DNA of 8,896 nucleotides from a bacterium UBP11_UBA4055 (GTDB lineage Bacteria > UBA4055), in the NCBI GenBank assembly GCA_002382735.1, contig DFZN01000060.1, positions 1 through 8,896 on the forward strand, written 5' to 3'. Below the pieces are notes generated by a model. It made no database searches, had not been told where the DNA came from, and saw nothing but the letters and a program-made list of their open reading frames with translations. Position 1 is the first letter of the stretch. Each line of letters begins with the position of its first letter. This document shows positions 1-7,427 of the stretch, in pieces. Made by a program: the position numbers and the translations under genes.

Positions 1-764
1 TGCTGCCGTTCAGGATCGGCATAAAGGAAGCTTACGCAGAATTCAAAAAATGGGCAGGGAAGCTCTGGTTTGCACCGAACAACCTCAAAAAGTCATCTCT
101 CGGCACGGACATGTTCAAGGGCATCTATCTCCCCTACTGGACATTCGATGCGGACACATCAAGTTCATACACCGGGCAGAGAGGCGACTATTACTATGTA
201 ACGGAATCTTATCAGACGACCGTAAACGGCAAATCGGTGACAAAGACGAGAAGAATAAGAAAAACAAAGTGGTCATTCGCTTCAGGAAGAGTAAAAAGAC
301 TTTTTGACGATGTTCTTGCAGCCGCTTCGAGATCATTACCCGAAAAATACCTCTATGCTCTTGAACCATGGGATCTGGAGAACCTTGTTCCTTTTGACGA
401 AAAATACTTGAGCGGATTTATTACAGAAAGATACCGGATAGAATTGAGTGAGGGTTTCGATATCGTAAAAAATATAATGGACGGTGTCATAAGGCAGGAC
501 ATAAGAAGAGACATCGGCGGGGATGAACAGAGGATAATGACCGTGAACACTTCGCATAAGGACATAACTTTCAAGCACATCCTTCTGCCTGTCTATATAA
601 GCGCATTCAAGTTCAGAGATAAATTATACAGGTTCATGGTGAACGCGAGAACCGGCGAAGTACAGGGTGAAAGACCGTACAGCGCAGTCAAAATAACTCT
701 TGCCGTCATAGCTGCACTGGCAATTATTGCGGGTGTTGTTTACTTTGTAAATAAACAAGGTTAG
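1..764 (+). CDS. C-terminal part of a zinc-ribbon-family membrane-anchored protein (5' end outside window)
   Basis: The reading frame is open from the left edge (codons from base 3), so the ATG at 111 is internal and the true start lies upstream. About 253 residues are visible. I recognise the pattern of a conserved bacterial family of unknown function, often annotated as zinc-ribbon/TFIIB-like or wrongly as PriA-like helicase: an IYLPYWTFDAD segment, a DDVLAAASRSL segment, EPWDLENLVPF, the IRRDIGGDEQRI block, the TFKHILLPVYISAF block, and VNARTGEVQGERPYS. The protein ends with one hydrophobic helix of about 20 residues (ITLAVIAALAIIAGVVYFV) and a short basic tail, so it is probably a C-tail-anchored membrane protein. 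The family's N-terminal Cys-rich zinc ribbon would lie outside the window and cannot be confirmed. Biochemical function is unknown. It precedes frr in the same direction but is separated by a gap with its own candidate promoter. Confidence 0.7.
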   Translation, partial: LPFRIGIKEAYAEFKKWAGKLWFAPNNLKKSSLGTDMFKGIYLPYWTFDADTSSSYTGQRGDYYYVTESYQTTVNGKSVTKTRRIRKTKWSFASGRVKRLFDDVLAAASRSLPEKYLYALEPWDLENLVPFDEKYLSGFITERYRIELSEGFDIVKNIMDGVIRQDIRRDIGGDEQRIMTVNTSHKDITFKHILLPVYISAFKFRDKLYRFMVNARTGEVQGERPYSAVKITLAVIAALAIIAGVVYFVNKQG

Positions 765-767
765 ATA

Positions 768-796
768 TTGACTTTAGCTTAAGCTTGTATTAAATT
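768..796 (+). promoter_or_regulatory. Candidate sigma-70 promoter for the frr-argS-kinase-amidase unit
   Basis: TTGACT at 768-773 is followed after 17 bases by TAAATT at 791-796, matching the -35 box at five of six and the -10 box at four of six positions. A 10-base perfect palindrome, AGCTTAAGCT, lies at 776-785 inside the spacer and could be an operator or chance. A second -10-like box, TATACT, lies at 814-819 but its -35 region is poor. Expected transcript start is near 803, giving a leader of about 55 bases before frr. Confidence 0.5.
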
Positions 797-845
797 TTAT
801 ATGGTCGGTGTCATATACTAAAAATGATCACAAAAAATAAATAAA

Positions 846-852
846 AGAGGAG
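846..852 (+). promoter_or_regulatory. Strong ribosome binding site of frr
   Basis: AGAGGAG lies six bases before the ATG at 859. It supports that start codon and predicts strong initiation, as expected for a translation factor. Confidence 0.75.
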
Positions 853-858
853 ATCGAT

Positions 859-1434
859 ATGTCAGTCAACGAAAACGAAAAGATCAGACCCGTAATTGAA
901 AGATGTGAAGACAAGATGAAAAAAGCCATCGAGCATCTTACTCACGAGTTTGAAAGAGTGAAAGCCGGAAAAGCCCACGCTCATACTCTTGATCCGGTCA
1001 AAGTTGAATCGTACGGATCGCTGGTCCCTCTGAACCAGGTCGCTAATATTGCCATACCCGAACCGAGAATGATAGTGATCACTCCGTGGGACAAAACACA
1101 GACCAAGAACATTGAAAAGGGCATAATAAACGCCAATCTCGGTTTCAATCCTATAAACGACGGCAATGTCGTGAGAGTTCAGATACCCGCGCTTACGGAA
1201 GAAACAAGAAAAGACCTTGTAAAGAATGTCAAAAAGGAAGGCGAGAATACAAAAATAACTATCAGGAACAGCAGAAAAGACACAAATTCAGAGCTTGACA
1301 AAATGGTCAAGGAAGGCGTAAGCGAGAACAGAAGGGACATTGAAAAAGACAATGTTCAGAAGCTTACCGATAAATATATAAAAGAGGTTGATATTCTGGT
1401 CACATCCAAAGAAAAAGAGATCATGACGATCTGA
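859..1434 (+). CDS. frr: Ribosome recycling factor
   Basis: This cytoplasmic factor, with EF-G, splits the post-termination ribosome so that subunits, mRNA and tRNA are reused. At 191 residues it is close to the usual 185. Family blocks appear in order: helix I with RVKAGKAHAHTL (33-44), SYGSLVPLNQVANI (51-64), PWDKT (76-80), LGFNPINDGNVVRV (94-107), LTEETRKDLVK (112-122), RNSRKDTN with the conserved Arg136 (136-143), and QKLTDKYIKEVD near the C-terminus. The usual R-T-G-R-A in helix I reads V-K-A-G-K-A, a conservative change. The start at 859 has a strong Shine-Dalgarno. Here frr is followed 16 bases later by argS rather than sitting by pyrH/tsf, so it is probably the first gene of a four-gene transcript. 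Confidence 0.97.
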   Translation: MSVNENEKIRPVIERCEDKMKKAIEHLTHEFERVKAGKAHAHTLDPVKVESYGSLVPLNQVANIAIPEPRMIVITPWDKTQTKNIEKGIINANLGFNPINDGNVVRVQIPALTEETRKDLVKNVKKEGENTKITIRNSRKDTNSELDKMVKEGVSENRRDIEKDNVQKLTDKYIKEVDILVTSKEKEIMTI

Positions 1435-1450
1435 TCGGTTCAGGGAGAGA

Positions 1451-3139
1451 ATGAACAGAATAAAAGATTCGATATTAGAGAAGATCACAGGTTCTTTTCC
1501 CGCATTGAGGGACCTTGCCTCAGTTTCGTCATTCGAGGTACCGAGAAATCCGGAACACGGGGACACGGCTCTGCCATGCTTCAGGTTTTCAGCAGTATTG
1601 AAGAAACCGCCTGTGGCTGTGGCGGAAGAACTGAAAAAGATCTTCAGAGATGACGCTTTATTCGAAAGCGTAGAGAATATAAGCGGATATCTCAATTTCA
1701 AATATTCGAGAAAAGCCTTCGCGGAGACGGTGCTTTCCGACATTAACGACGGTTCGGTCTATTCAAGGCTGAAAGAAATAGGGTCAGGCAGGACTATGGT
1801 CATAGACTATTCTTCACTGAACATAGCTAAGGAGCCCCATATCGGACACCTGAGATCGACTATAATCGGAAATTCGATTTACAGACTCTATGATTTTCTG
1901 GGCTGGAAAGTTATCAGGATCAATCACCTGGGCGACTGGGGCACTCAGTTCGGAAAGCTGATATATGCTTTTATATCTTGGGGCAGCGAAGAAGAGCTCG
2001 GAAAAAATCCCGTTAGATATCTGCAGGAACTATATGTCAGGTTCCATAAAGAAGAAGAAAACGACCCTTCTCTTTCGTCTGCCGCAAGAGACTGGTTCTT
2101 AAGGCTCGAGAACGGCGATCCTGAAGCAAGGAAATTATGGCAGAGGTTCAAGGATTATACGATCGAAGGTATAAAAAAGACTTATGACAGGATAGATGTG
2201 TCTTTCGATTTCTATCGCGGCGAAGGTTATTACGAGTCAGGATCAAAGGAAGTTATTAAAATGGTCGAATCGAGCCCTGTTTCAAAGATCAGCGAAGGGG
2301 CACTTGTCATTGACCTTGAAGAATACGGAATGCCGCCCTGCATAGTAAGAAAAAGCGACGGAGCCTCGATCTATTCGACAAGGGACCTTGCCGCCGCGAT
2401 AGACAGGCACAGAGAGTTCGGGTTTGACAAGATGATATATGTTACCGAGCTCAAGCAACAGCTTCATTTCAGTCAGGTATTCAAATCCCTTGAACTTCTG
2501 GGATATGACTGGATCAAAAAGGCCGAGCATGTTGGTTTCGGATCAATACTCGGGATTTCCACAAGAAAAGGAAATGTCGTTTACCTTGAGGATATTTTTG
2601 ACGAGGCTAAGAACAGGGTTCTTGAGATAATGAAGGACAAGGACATCGAAAAGACCGAAAAGGAGACTATCGCCGATAAAATAGGTATCGGAGCGGTGAT
2701 ATTTCAGGACCTCAGCCGTTCAAGAGTAAAAAATATTGAATTCGAATGGGAGAGGGTTCTTTCATTCGAGGGTGAAACAGGACCTTATCTTCAGTATTCA
2801 TATGTCAGGATAGTCCATATAATACAAAAAGCCGGTGCTGAACTAAACGGACAGCCTGATTTTTCTCTTCTCTCAGACGATGTTACCTATGAACTGGTAA
2901 AAACGATGTCCTATTTTGAATCAAAACTGATCTCAGCGTACAGCGAACACGAGCCTTCAGTAATAGCCTCATATCTGATAGATCTAGCGAAAGATTTCAA
3001 CAGGTTCTACAGGGTAAACCGGATAGTCGGAGAGGAAAATGATGTTGCCGGGTCGAGGATATTCCTTCTGATCGCGCTTGAAAGCCTTTTCAGGAGATGT
3101 CTGCAGATTTTAAATATTCCGATAATCGATAAAATGTAG
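1451..3139 (+). CDS. argS: Arginyl-tRNA synthetase (class I)
   Basis: It charges tRNA-Arg with arginine using ATP in the cytoplasm. The 562 residues match the usual 550-590. The N-terminal add-1 domain spans about 1-100 (FEVPRNPEHGDTA near 29-40). The class I HIGH motif is intact at His130-Ile-Gly-His133, followed by LRSTIIGN and the NHLGDWGTQFGKL block. The KMSKS loop reads GISTRKGN, with STRKGN at 370-375; ArgRS commonly has degenerate KMSTR-type loops, so this is a family variant rather than damage. The DALR-type anticodon-binding domain is seen from GPYLQYSYVRI to the end (LQILNIPIIDKM). The start at 1451 is preceded by a GGGAGAG Shine-Dalgarno and lies 16 bases after frr. The stop is only six bases before the kinase start, suggesting cotranscription. 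Confidence 0.97.
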   Translation: MNRIKDSILEKITGSFPALRDLASVSSFEVPRNPEHGDTALPCFRFSAVLKKPPVAVAEELKKIFRDDALFESVENISGYLNFKYSRKAFAETVLSDINDGSVYSRLKEIGSGRTMVIDYSSLNIAKEPHIGHLRSTIIGNSIYRLYDFLGWKVIRINHLGDWGTQFGKLIYAFISWGSEEELGKNPVRYLQELYVRFHKEEENDPSLSSAARDWFLRLENGDPEARKLWQRFKDYTIEGIKKTYDRIDVSFDFYRGEGYYESGSKEVIKMVESSPVSKISEGALVIDLEEYGMPPCIVRKSDGASIYSTRDLAAAIDRHREFGFDKMIYVTELKQQLHFSQVFKSLELLGYDWIKKAEHVGFGSILGISTRKGNVVYLEDIFDEAKNRVLEIMKDKDIEKTEKETIADKIGIGAVIFQDLSRSRVKNIEFEWERVLSFEGETGPYLQYSYVRIVHIIQKAGAELNGQPDFSLLSDDVTYELVKTMSYFESKLISAYSEHEPSVIASYLIDLAKDFNRFYRVNRIVGEENDVAGSRIFLLIALESLFRRCLQILNIPIIDKM

Positions 3140-3145
3140 GGTTTT

Positions 3146-6100
3146 ATGGCTGATAATGTTGAAATAAAGAGCATTGACAATAAGTACAAGGTAATAAAAA
3201 AGCTCGGAAAGGGCGGATCAAGTACAGTTTATCTCGTCGAGGACTATAATTCCAACAAGCTTGCCTTAAAACTTCTGAACAGGCATTCGACTCAGAAAAA
3301 AATTCAGAGGCTGAAGAACGAATTCAGGCTAATGTGCGCTCTGAACCACAAGAACATCGCAAAGGTATATGATTTCGGTTATGACGCAGATCTCGGTAAC
3401 TACTATTTCACACTGGAATATATACCCGACGGCAATTTCATCACCTTCAACCAGCTGTTCAATTCAAAGGAAATGAAGCTCGAATCCTTTTATCAGCTTC
3501 TTAGCGGATTAAGCTACCTTCACTCCAACAATTTCATTCATTATGATATTTCACCGAACAATGTGCTCATTAAAAAGGAGTTCGACGGTTTTACGGTAAA
3601 GATAACGGATTTCGGTCTTACAACCCAGTTCGACACTCCGAACTACAATTACGCAGGCACCTTGAACTACATGTCGCCTGAAATGATCAGAGGACTCACG
3701 ACAATAGACTCCAGAAGCGATCTTTTTTCGGCCGGACTCGTTCTTGCCAACCTGCTTAATTCGGAATTCGTTTACACTCCCTCATCTACGATCCACGAAT
3801 TCTTCGACAAGAGGGTCAAGTTCGACGAGAATCTCCTGCATGAAAAGCTGAATAAGATAGAAGATCCCGATTTTAAAAAATTTCTCAGGAAGTTCCTTGA
3901 TGTTGAGCCTGTAGGAAGGTACAGTTCCGCCAATGAGGCGATCTCTGAAATGAACAAGATATTCGACAAGAACTACAATATTATATCGTCCTACAGCACA
4001 AGATCGACTTTCTCGGACACAACTATCTTCAGAGAAAACGAATACAGGACGATACTTTCCGTTTTCAATTCATCCAAAGAAAAAACAGGCAAAAGAAAAT
4101 TCATTGTCCTCACAGGCGAATCGGGTTCCGGAAAAAAGAAACTGGTTGATGAGTTCAAGATTAACTGTCAGCTGACCAACCACGATTTCTACAGAATAGA
4201 CTTTCTCGAAAAACCGGAGAGCAACAACCTTGAGCCTATGAAAAACCTTATCATGTCGATAGGAAAGATCATCAGGCACAATAATCCTGATACAAGAATC
4301 ATAGACAGGCTTTTTTATGCTACTGACGACATAAAAGAAACGGAGATCCCCGAAATTCAGACCGTGATCGGGAGATTCATAGAGGATGTCTCTCCCGGAA
4401 ATATGCTCGTTGTCGCTCTGAATAATATTGAGTATGCAGATAAATTCTCGCTCGATTTCATCAACCTCATCATCAACAGGTTCTATAGCAAACTCAACAT
4501 TTTTCTGATCCTGACCGTGAATCCGAGAAAGATCAGAGAGAACAAAAAGGTACTTTACGATATTCTCAACTCTCCAAATGACTCAAGATCAGTGATCACG
4601 ATACCTAATCTTAACCTTGAGCAGATAAAAAAGATCGTCAACACATATTTTTCCAATCTTAAGGACGCACCGGAGTTTTTTTATTCAAAGCTGCAGAATG
4701 TAACAGGCAACAGTGTTCAGAGACTGATAGATATACTCAAACTTCTTTATTCGAACAACATAATAATCAGGACATACAGCGGATATTCTTACAAAACATC
4801 AACAAAATTCGAGGATATGCTCAACGAATTCATAAAGAATGAGATCATTTTCAATCCTCAGACCCTTGCGCCGGAAGAATTATCGGTACTAAGAACATTA
4901 AGCGTTTCACTTGTTCCGCTTTCAGCCGAACATATATCAAAAATCACTGACATTGCAGTTTCTCAAGTTAAGGATATTCTTGACAGGCTCTTCGAGGATT
5001 ATTTCATAAGAGCTCAGGGTGAAGAAGCTGATCTTTTCTCGATAACCGAAGATATTTTAAAAAGAATGGTCATAAACGCTTCCGCCGCTGACGAGATAAG
5101 ACATTACCACAGAAAGATATCATCTGTCGTATTCTCGGATGTAGGTGTAAAGGACACGACTAAGAGACTTTACAGGTTCATTCATAAACTGGCCGGGCAC
5201 AGGAATGTTAATATTGATGTTATTAAAAAGATCAAGGTCGTGAAGAATGCCCTTATAAACAGCAGGGATATCCCGAATCTTATCGAGCTTTATCAGACGC
5301 TGATATACAAGGTTGGTCTCAGCACAGATATCAAACTCAGATTGCTTTTTGAGGTCATTTTCGTGATTTTCAAGAACCTTGTGCCTGAAAGCAATCAGCA
5401 TCTTATCGAGGAATACCGCAGCCTGCTTTCTAAAAGCGACAACTCCGGTGAATTCGACTTTGAGACTGATGTGATAAACCTTATTGACCTCAACTATGCC
5501 GAAAATTTTGACGAAAGTAATTCTATCATAACCAGGCTCAAAGAAAAGCTGACTGACAAGGAAAAGAGAGAGTATGTGGTCGAGATCATGGTGTATGTAA
5601 TGCATCAGTCATACAATCACAGAAATGAATACCGGTACTTAGATGAACTTTTGAACTACACCTCCCAAGTCCCTCTATTCAGGACTTTGAACCAGTATCT
5701 GACAATGTATGATCTTTATAACCGCAGAGGACAGGAATTCGAGAATGATCATGACAGATTCGAATCGCTTTTGCTTGAATCTTTTGAAAGTCTGAAAAGG
5801 TCTGCCGATAAAGTTTACGCAGCCAGAGCTTACCTCATTATGGGATTCTTATATGAGAAGACCGATTACTCCGACAAAACGGAAAGATTTTTCCAGAGAG
5901 CGATAGATTTTTATCAGGAGAACAGGTTTCCTGTCTTCATATTTTTCACGAGAAATGCTTATTCCGCCTATCTTGAAAGACACAATATGTTCAGTCGCGC
6001 CGTCGAAGAGGCTAATAAAGCATTCGTTTTTGATGTAAATTACAGCTTCCTTTTCAGTATTATCGACCTGATCGAGAGCAGATCACAGGTAAGGATGATG

Positions 6101-6910
6101 CTTGAGGACCCTGTTCAGGAGATAATCAATGACCTTGTGATGCTGATCAATATCAAAACAGGCATTAAAAGCAGTATAAGCAAGGTCTATCAGAATATTA
6201 TCAATCTTTATTTCGAGGCCGGTAAATTCAACGATATGATGGAGTACCTCACTTCTTACATTATCTCCATGAACAGCCGCAAAAGAGGTGAAGACATCGA
6301 GAGCCTCACTTTCTATATCCGCTCATTTTTGAAGAACTACACGATCAACGAGATATTCGATTATACAAGACAATACCTTTCGGAAATGAACATAACAGAG
6401 GACAGATTTCTTGACCTTATCTATTCGGTCAGAGAAAGCATGCAGAAAGAATCCGGGCATGAGTCTGAAAAAATGACTAATGATCTTCTTATAAGGGCCA
6501 TTTCTGATATTACGGACGATAAAAAAGTAAATTTCGACAGCATATACAAACTCATGGACGATTACGATAAAAATTCGCCTCTGTTTAAAAGAACCAACCT
6601 GTTCCTGTCCATGCATTTTAACAGCGATTACATAAATACTTCTAACCAGCTTCACCAAAATATAATTCTTCTATACGGAAAAGGTTATTCCAACATGGCT
6701 CAGAAATATTCGACCGCTCTTGCCAAATATATGTTCTATAAAAAACAGGACAACAACGCTTTTCTGTCTTTTACTAAGCTGGCCATGAAGATCAACGGCG
6801 AAATATTCATGAACTCACCCCAGAATGTTAAGAACGCGATCCTGAAAGATCCCGATGTAAAACTGTTAAAAGACATAATCAACAATCTCAAAATGAGATT
6901 TCAGAAATAA
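3146..6910 (+). CDS. Ser/Thr protein kinase fused to a degenerate STAND/AAA_16-like NTPase, winged helix and TPR-like tail
   Basis: This 1254-residue protein has no signal peptide or membrane helix and is probably a cytoplasmic signalling hub, with an architecture like PknK and other kinase-ATPase-TPR proteins. Kinase domain, about 13-275: glycine loop GKGGSSTVY (21-29), Lys42, helix-C Glu59, catalytic loop His132-Tyr-Asp134 with Asn139, DFG 155-157, GTLNYMSPE ending at Glu179, and Asp192. The catalytic-loop Lys is Ser136. An AAA_16/STAND-like domain follows (about 296-560): Walker A GESGSGKK at 324-331 lacks Ser/Thr after Lys330, and the Walker B region has Asn426-Asn427 where Asp-Asp is usual. 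A winged-helix region spans about 574-660. The rest is helical with TPR-like repeats, clearest at 892-960. The start follows argS closely; a weak AGGG lies in the argS stop region. The stop overlaps the amidase start. Ligand and substrates are unknown. Confidence 0.88.
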   Translation: MADNVEIKSIDNKYKVIKKLGKGGSSTVYLVEDYNSNKLALKLLNRHSTQKKIQRLKNEFRLMCALNHKNIAKVYDFGYDADLGNYYFTLEYIPDGNFITFNQLFNSKEMKLESFYQLLSGLSYLHSNNFIHYDISPNNVLIKKEFDGFTVKITDFGLTTQFDTPNYNYAGTLNYMSPEMIRGLTTIDSRSDLFSAGLVLANLLNSEFVYTPSSTIHEFFDKRVKFDENLLHEKLNKIEDPDFKKFLRKFLDVEPVGRYSSANEAISEMNKIFDKNYNIISSYSTRSTFSDTTIFRENEYRTILSVFNSSKEKTGKRKFIVLTGESGSGKKKLVDEFKINCQLTNHDFYRIDFLEKPESNNLEPMKNLIMSIGKIIRHNNPDTRIIDRLFYATDDIKETEIPEIQTVIGRFIEDVSPGNMLVVALNNIEYADKFSLDFINLIINRFYSKLNIFLILTVNPRKIRENKKVLYDILNSPNDSRSVITIPNLNLEQIKKIVNTYFSNLKDAPEFFYSKLQNVTGNSVQRLIDILKLLYSNNIIIRTYSGYSYKTSTKFEDMLNEFIKNEIIFNPQTLAPEELSVLRTLSVSLVPLSAEHISKITDIAVSQVKDILDRLFEDYFIRAQGEEADLFSITEDILKRMVINASAADEIRHYHRKISSVVFSDVGVKDTTKRLYRFIHKLAGHRNVNIDVIKKIKVVKNALINSRDIPNLIELYQTLIYKVGLSTDIKLRLLFEVIFVIFKNLVPESNQHLIEEYRSLLSKSDNSGEFDFETDVINLIDLNYAENFDESNSIITRLKEKLTDKEKREYVVEIMVYVMHQSYNHRNEYRYLDELLNYTSQVPLFRTLNQYLTMYDLYNRRGQEFENDHDRFESLLLESFESLKRSADKVYAARAYLIMGFLYEKTDYSDKTERFFQRAIDFYQENRFPVFIFFTRNAYSAYLERHNMFSRAVEEANKAFVFDVNYSFLFSIIDLIESRSQVRMMLEDPVQEIINDLVMLINIKTGIKSSISKVYQNIINLYFEAGKFNDMMEYLTSYIISMNSRKRGEDIESLTFYIRSFLKNYTINEIFDYTRQYLSEMNITEDRFLDLIYSVRESMQKESGHESEKMTNDLLIRAISDITDDKKVNFDSIYKLMDDYDKNSPLFKRTNLFLSMHFNSDYINTSNQLHQNIILLYGKGYSNMAQKYSTALAKYMFYKKQDNNAFLSFTKLAMKINGEIFMNSPQNVKNAILKDPDVKLLKDIINNLKMRFQK

Positions 6911-6912
6911 TG
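6908..6912 (+). promoter_or_regulatory. TAATG stop-start overlap coupling kinase and amidase translation
   Basis: The kinase stop TAA (6908-6910) shares its last A with the amidase ATG (6910-6912). No strong Shine-Dalgarno precedes the ATG, only a weak GAG within the kinase 3' end. This is the usual arrangement for termination-reinitiation and suggests amidase output tracks kinase translation. Confidence 0.7.
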
Positions 6913-7356
6913 ACCCGTAAGATCGATACAATAGTGATCCACTGCAGCGCGACGGAGTACGGCAGCAGATCTCTTTTTAAAAGATGGCACAAAAAGCGGG
7001 GCTGGGACGATGTCGGCTACCATTTTATAATTACGAACGCTTATCCGAGAAAGAAATACTGGTATAACATGACCCCCGATTTCAGTGCCGACGGCCGCGT
7101 GGAAAAAGGCCGCCCGGTCGAAATTGCCGGAGCGCATGTAAAGCTTCATAACGAGAACACTATAGGTATCTGCCTTGTCGGCGACAGGACTTTTACCGCA
7201 AAACAGTTCAATTCGCTACGCAGGCTGGTCAAACGCCTCACATCCGAATACGGCATCAAAGCCGTTCGCGGTCATTACGAGTACGACACGGCTAAAGAGC
7301 AGGGCAAGACCTGCCCTAATATCGACATGGACTACTTAAGAAAATTACTTAAATAA
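6910..7356 (+). CDS. N-acetylmuramoyl-L-alanine amidase, T7-lysozyme/AmpD type, no signal peptide
   Basis: The predicted zinc amidase (Amidase_2/PGRP fold) cleaves the bond between N-acetylmuramic acid and L-alanine in peptidoglycan or its turnover products. Its 148 residues are close to T7 lysozyme (about 151). Expected zinc ligands are present: His11 in IVIHCSAT, His122 in VRGHYEY, and Cys135 in GKTCPN. The VGYHFII block gives Tyr37, and Lys133 sits where catalytic Lys is found in T7 lysozyme. AGAHVKLHNENTIGICLVG (73-91) is also typical. There is no signal peptide or wall-binding domain, so it should be cytoplasmic unless released by lysis or a holin. It could be a domesticated phage endolysin, a muropeptide-recycling enzyme of AmpD type, or an effector of the coupled kinase. 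It is the last plus-strand gene, and no clear terminator follows it. Confidence 0.9.
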   Translation: MTRKIDTIVIHCSATEYGSRSLFKRWHKKRGWDDVGYHFIITNAYPRKKYWYNMTPDFSADGRVEKGRPVEIAGAHVKLHNENTIGICLVGDRTFTAKQFNSLRRLVKRLTSEYGIKAVRGHYEYDTAKEQGKTCPNIDMDYLRKLLK

Positions 7357-7378
7357 TTATAATATCCCATAAATTTTC

Positions 7379-7426
7379 TCAGATATCTTCAACGACGATC
7401 GCAATTTGAGCCAGTCTGTTTTTCAT
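7379..7426 (-). pseudogene. Possible 5' stub of a VOC/methylmalonyl-CoA epimerase-like gene
   Basis: An ATG at 7426, one base after the CopG-type antitoxin stop, opens a 15-codon frame reading MKNRLAQIAIVVEDI before TGA at 7379-7381. The sequence resembles the first beta strand and turn of VOC-superfamily proteins (glyoxalase/epimerase type), which often begin with an H/Q-I-A-I-V-V-x-D-I pattern. Nothing recognisable continues after the stop in any frame I read. I infer a truncated remnant of a gene once lying here, but a 15-residue match can arise by chance. It could also be a short leader-like peptide translated with the antitoxin. Confidence 0.3.
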
Positions 7427-7427
7427 T

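Noticed and set aside
50..307. 85-codon plus-strand open frame near the left edge
   Set aside because: It overlaps the better-supported frame of the zinc-ribbon-type family protein, which is open from the window edge and has family blocks.
1288..1743. 151-codon minus-strand open frame across the frr/argS junction
   Set aside because: It is antisense to two unmistakable genes, has no recognisable family pattern, and its composition follows from the real frames.
2558..2575. Degenerate KMSKS loop (GISTRKGN) of argS as a sign of inactivation
   Set aside because: Arginyl-tRNA synthetases commonly carry variant KMSKS loops ending in S-T-R-K-G-N, and all other motifs are intact.
5120..5605. 161-codon minus-strand open frame within the kinase gene
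   Set aside because: It lies antisense to the continuous 1254-codon frame and shows no domain pattern or ribosome binding site.
7381..7388. AGATATCT palindrome as an attachment or restriction-associated site
   Set aside because: An 8-base AT-rich palindrome is expected by chance, and no matching copy marks the other side of the island within the window.
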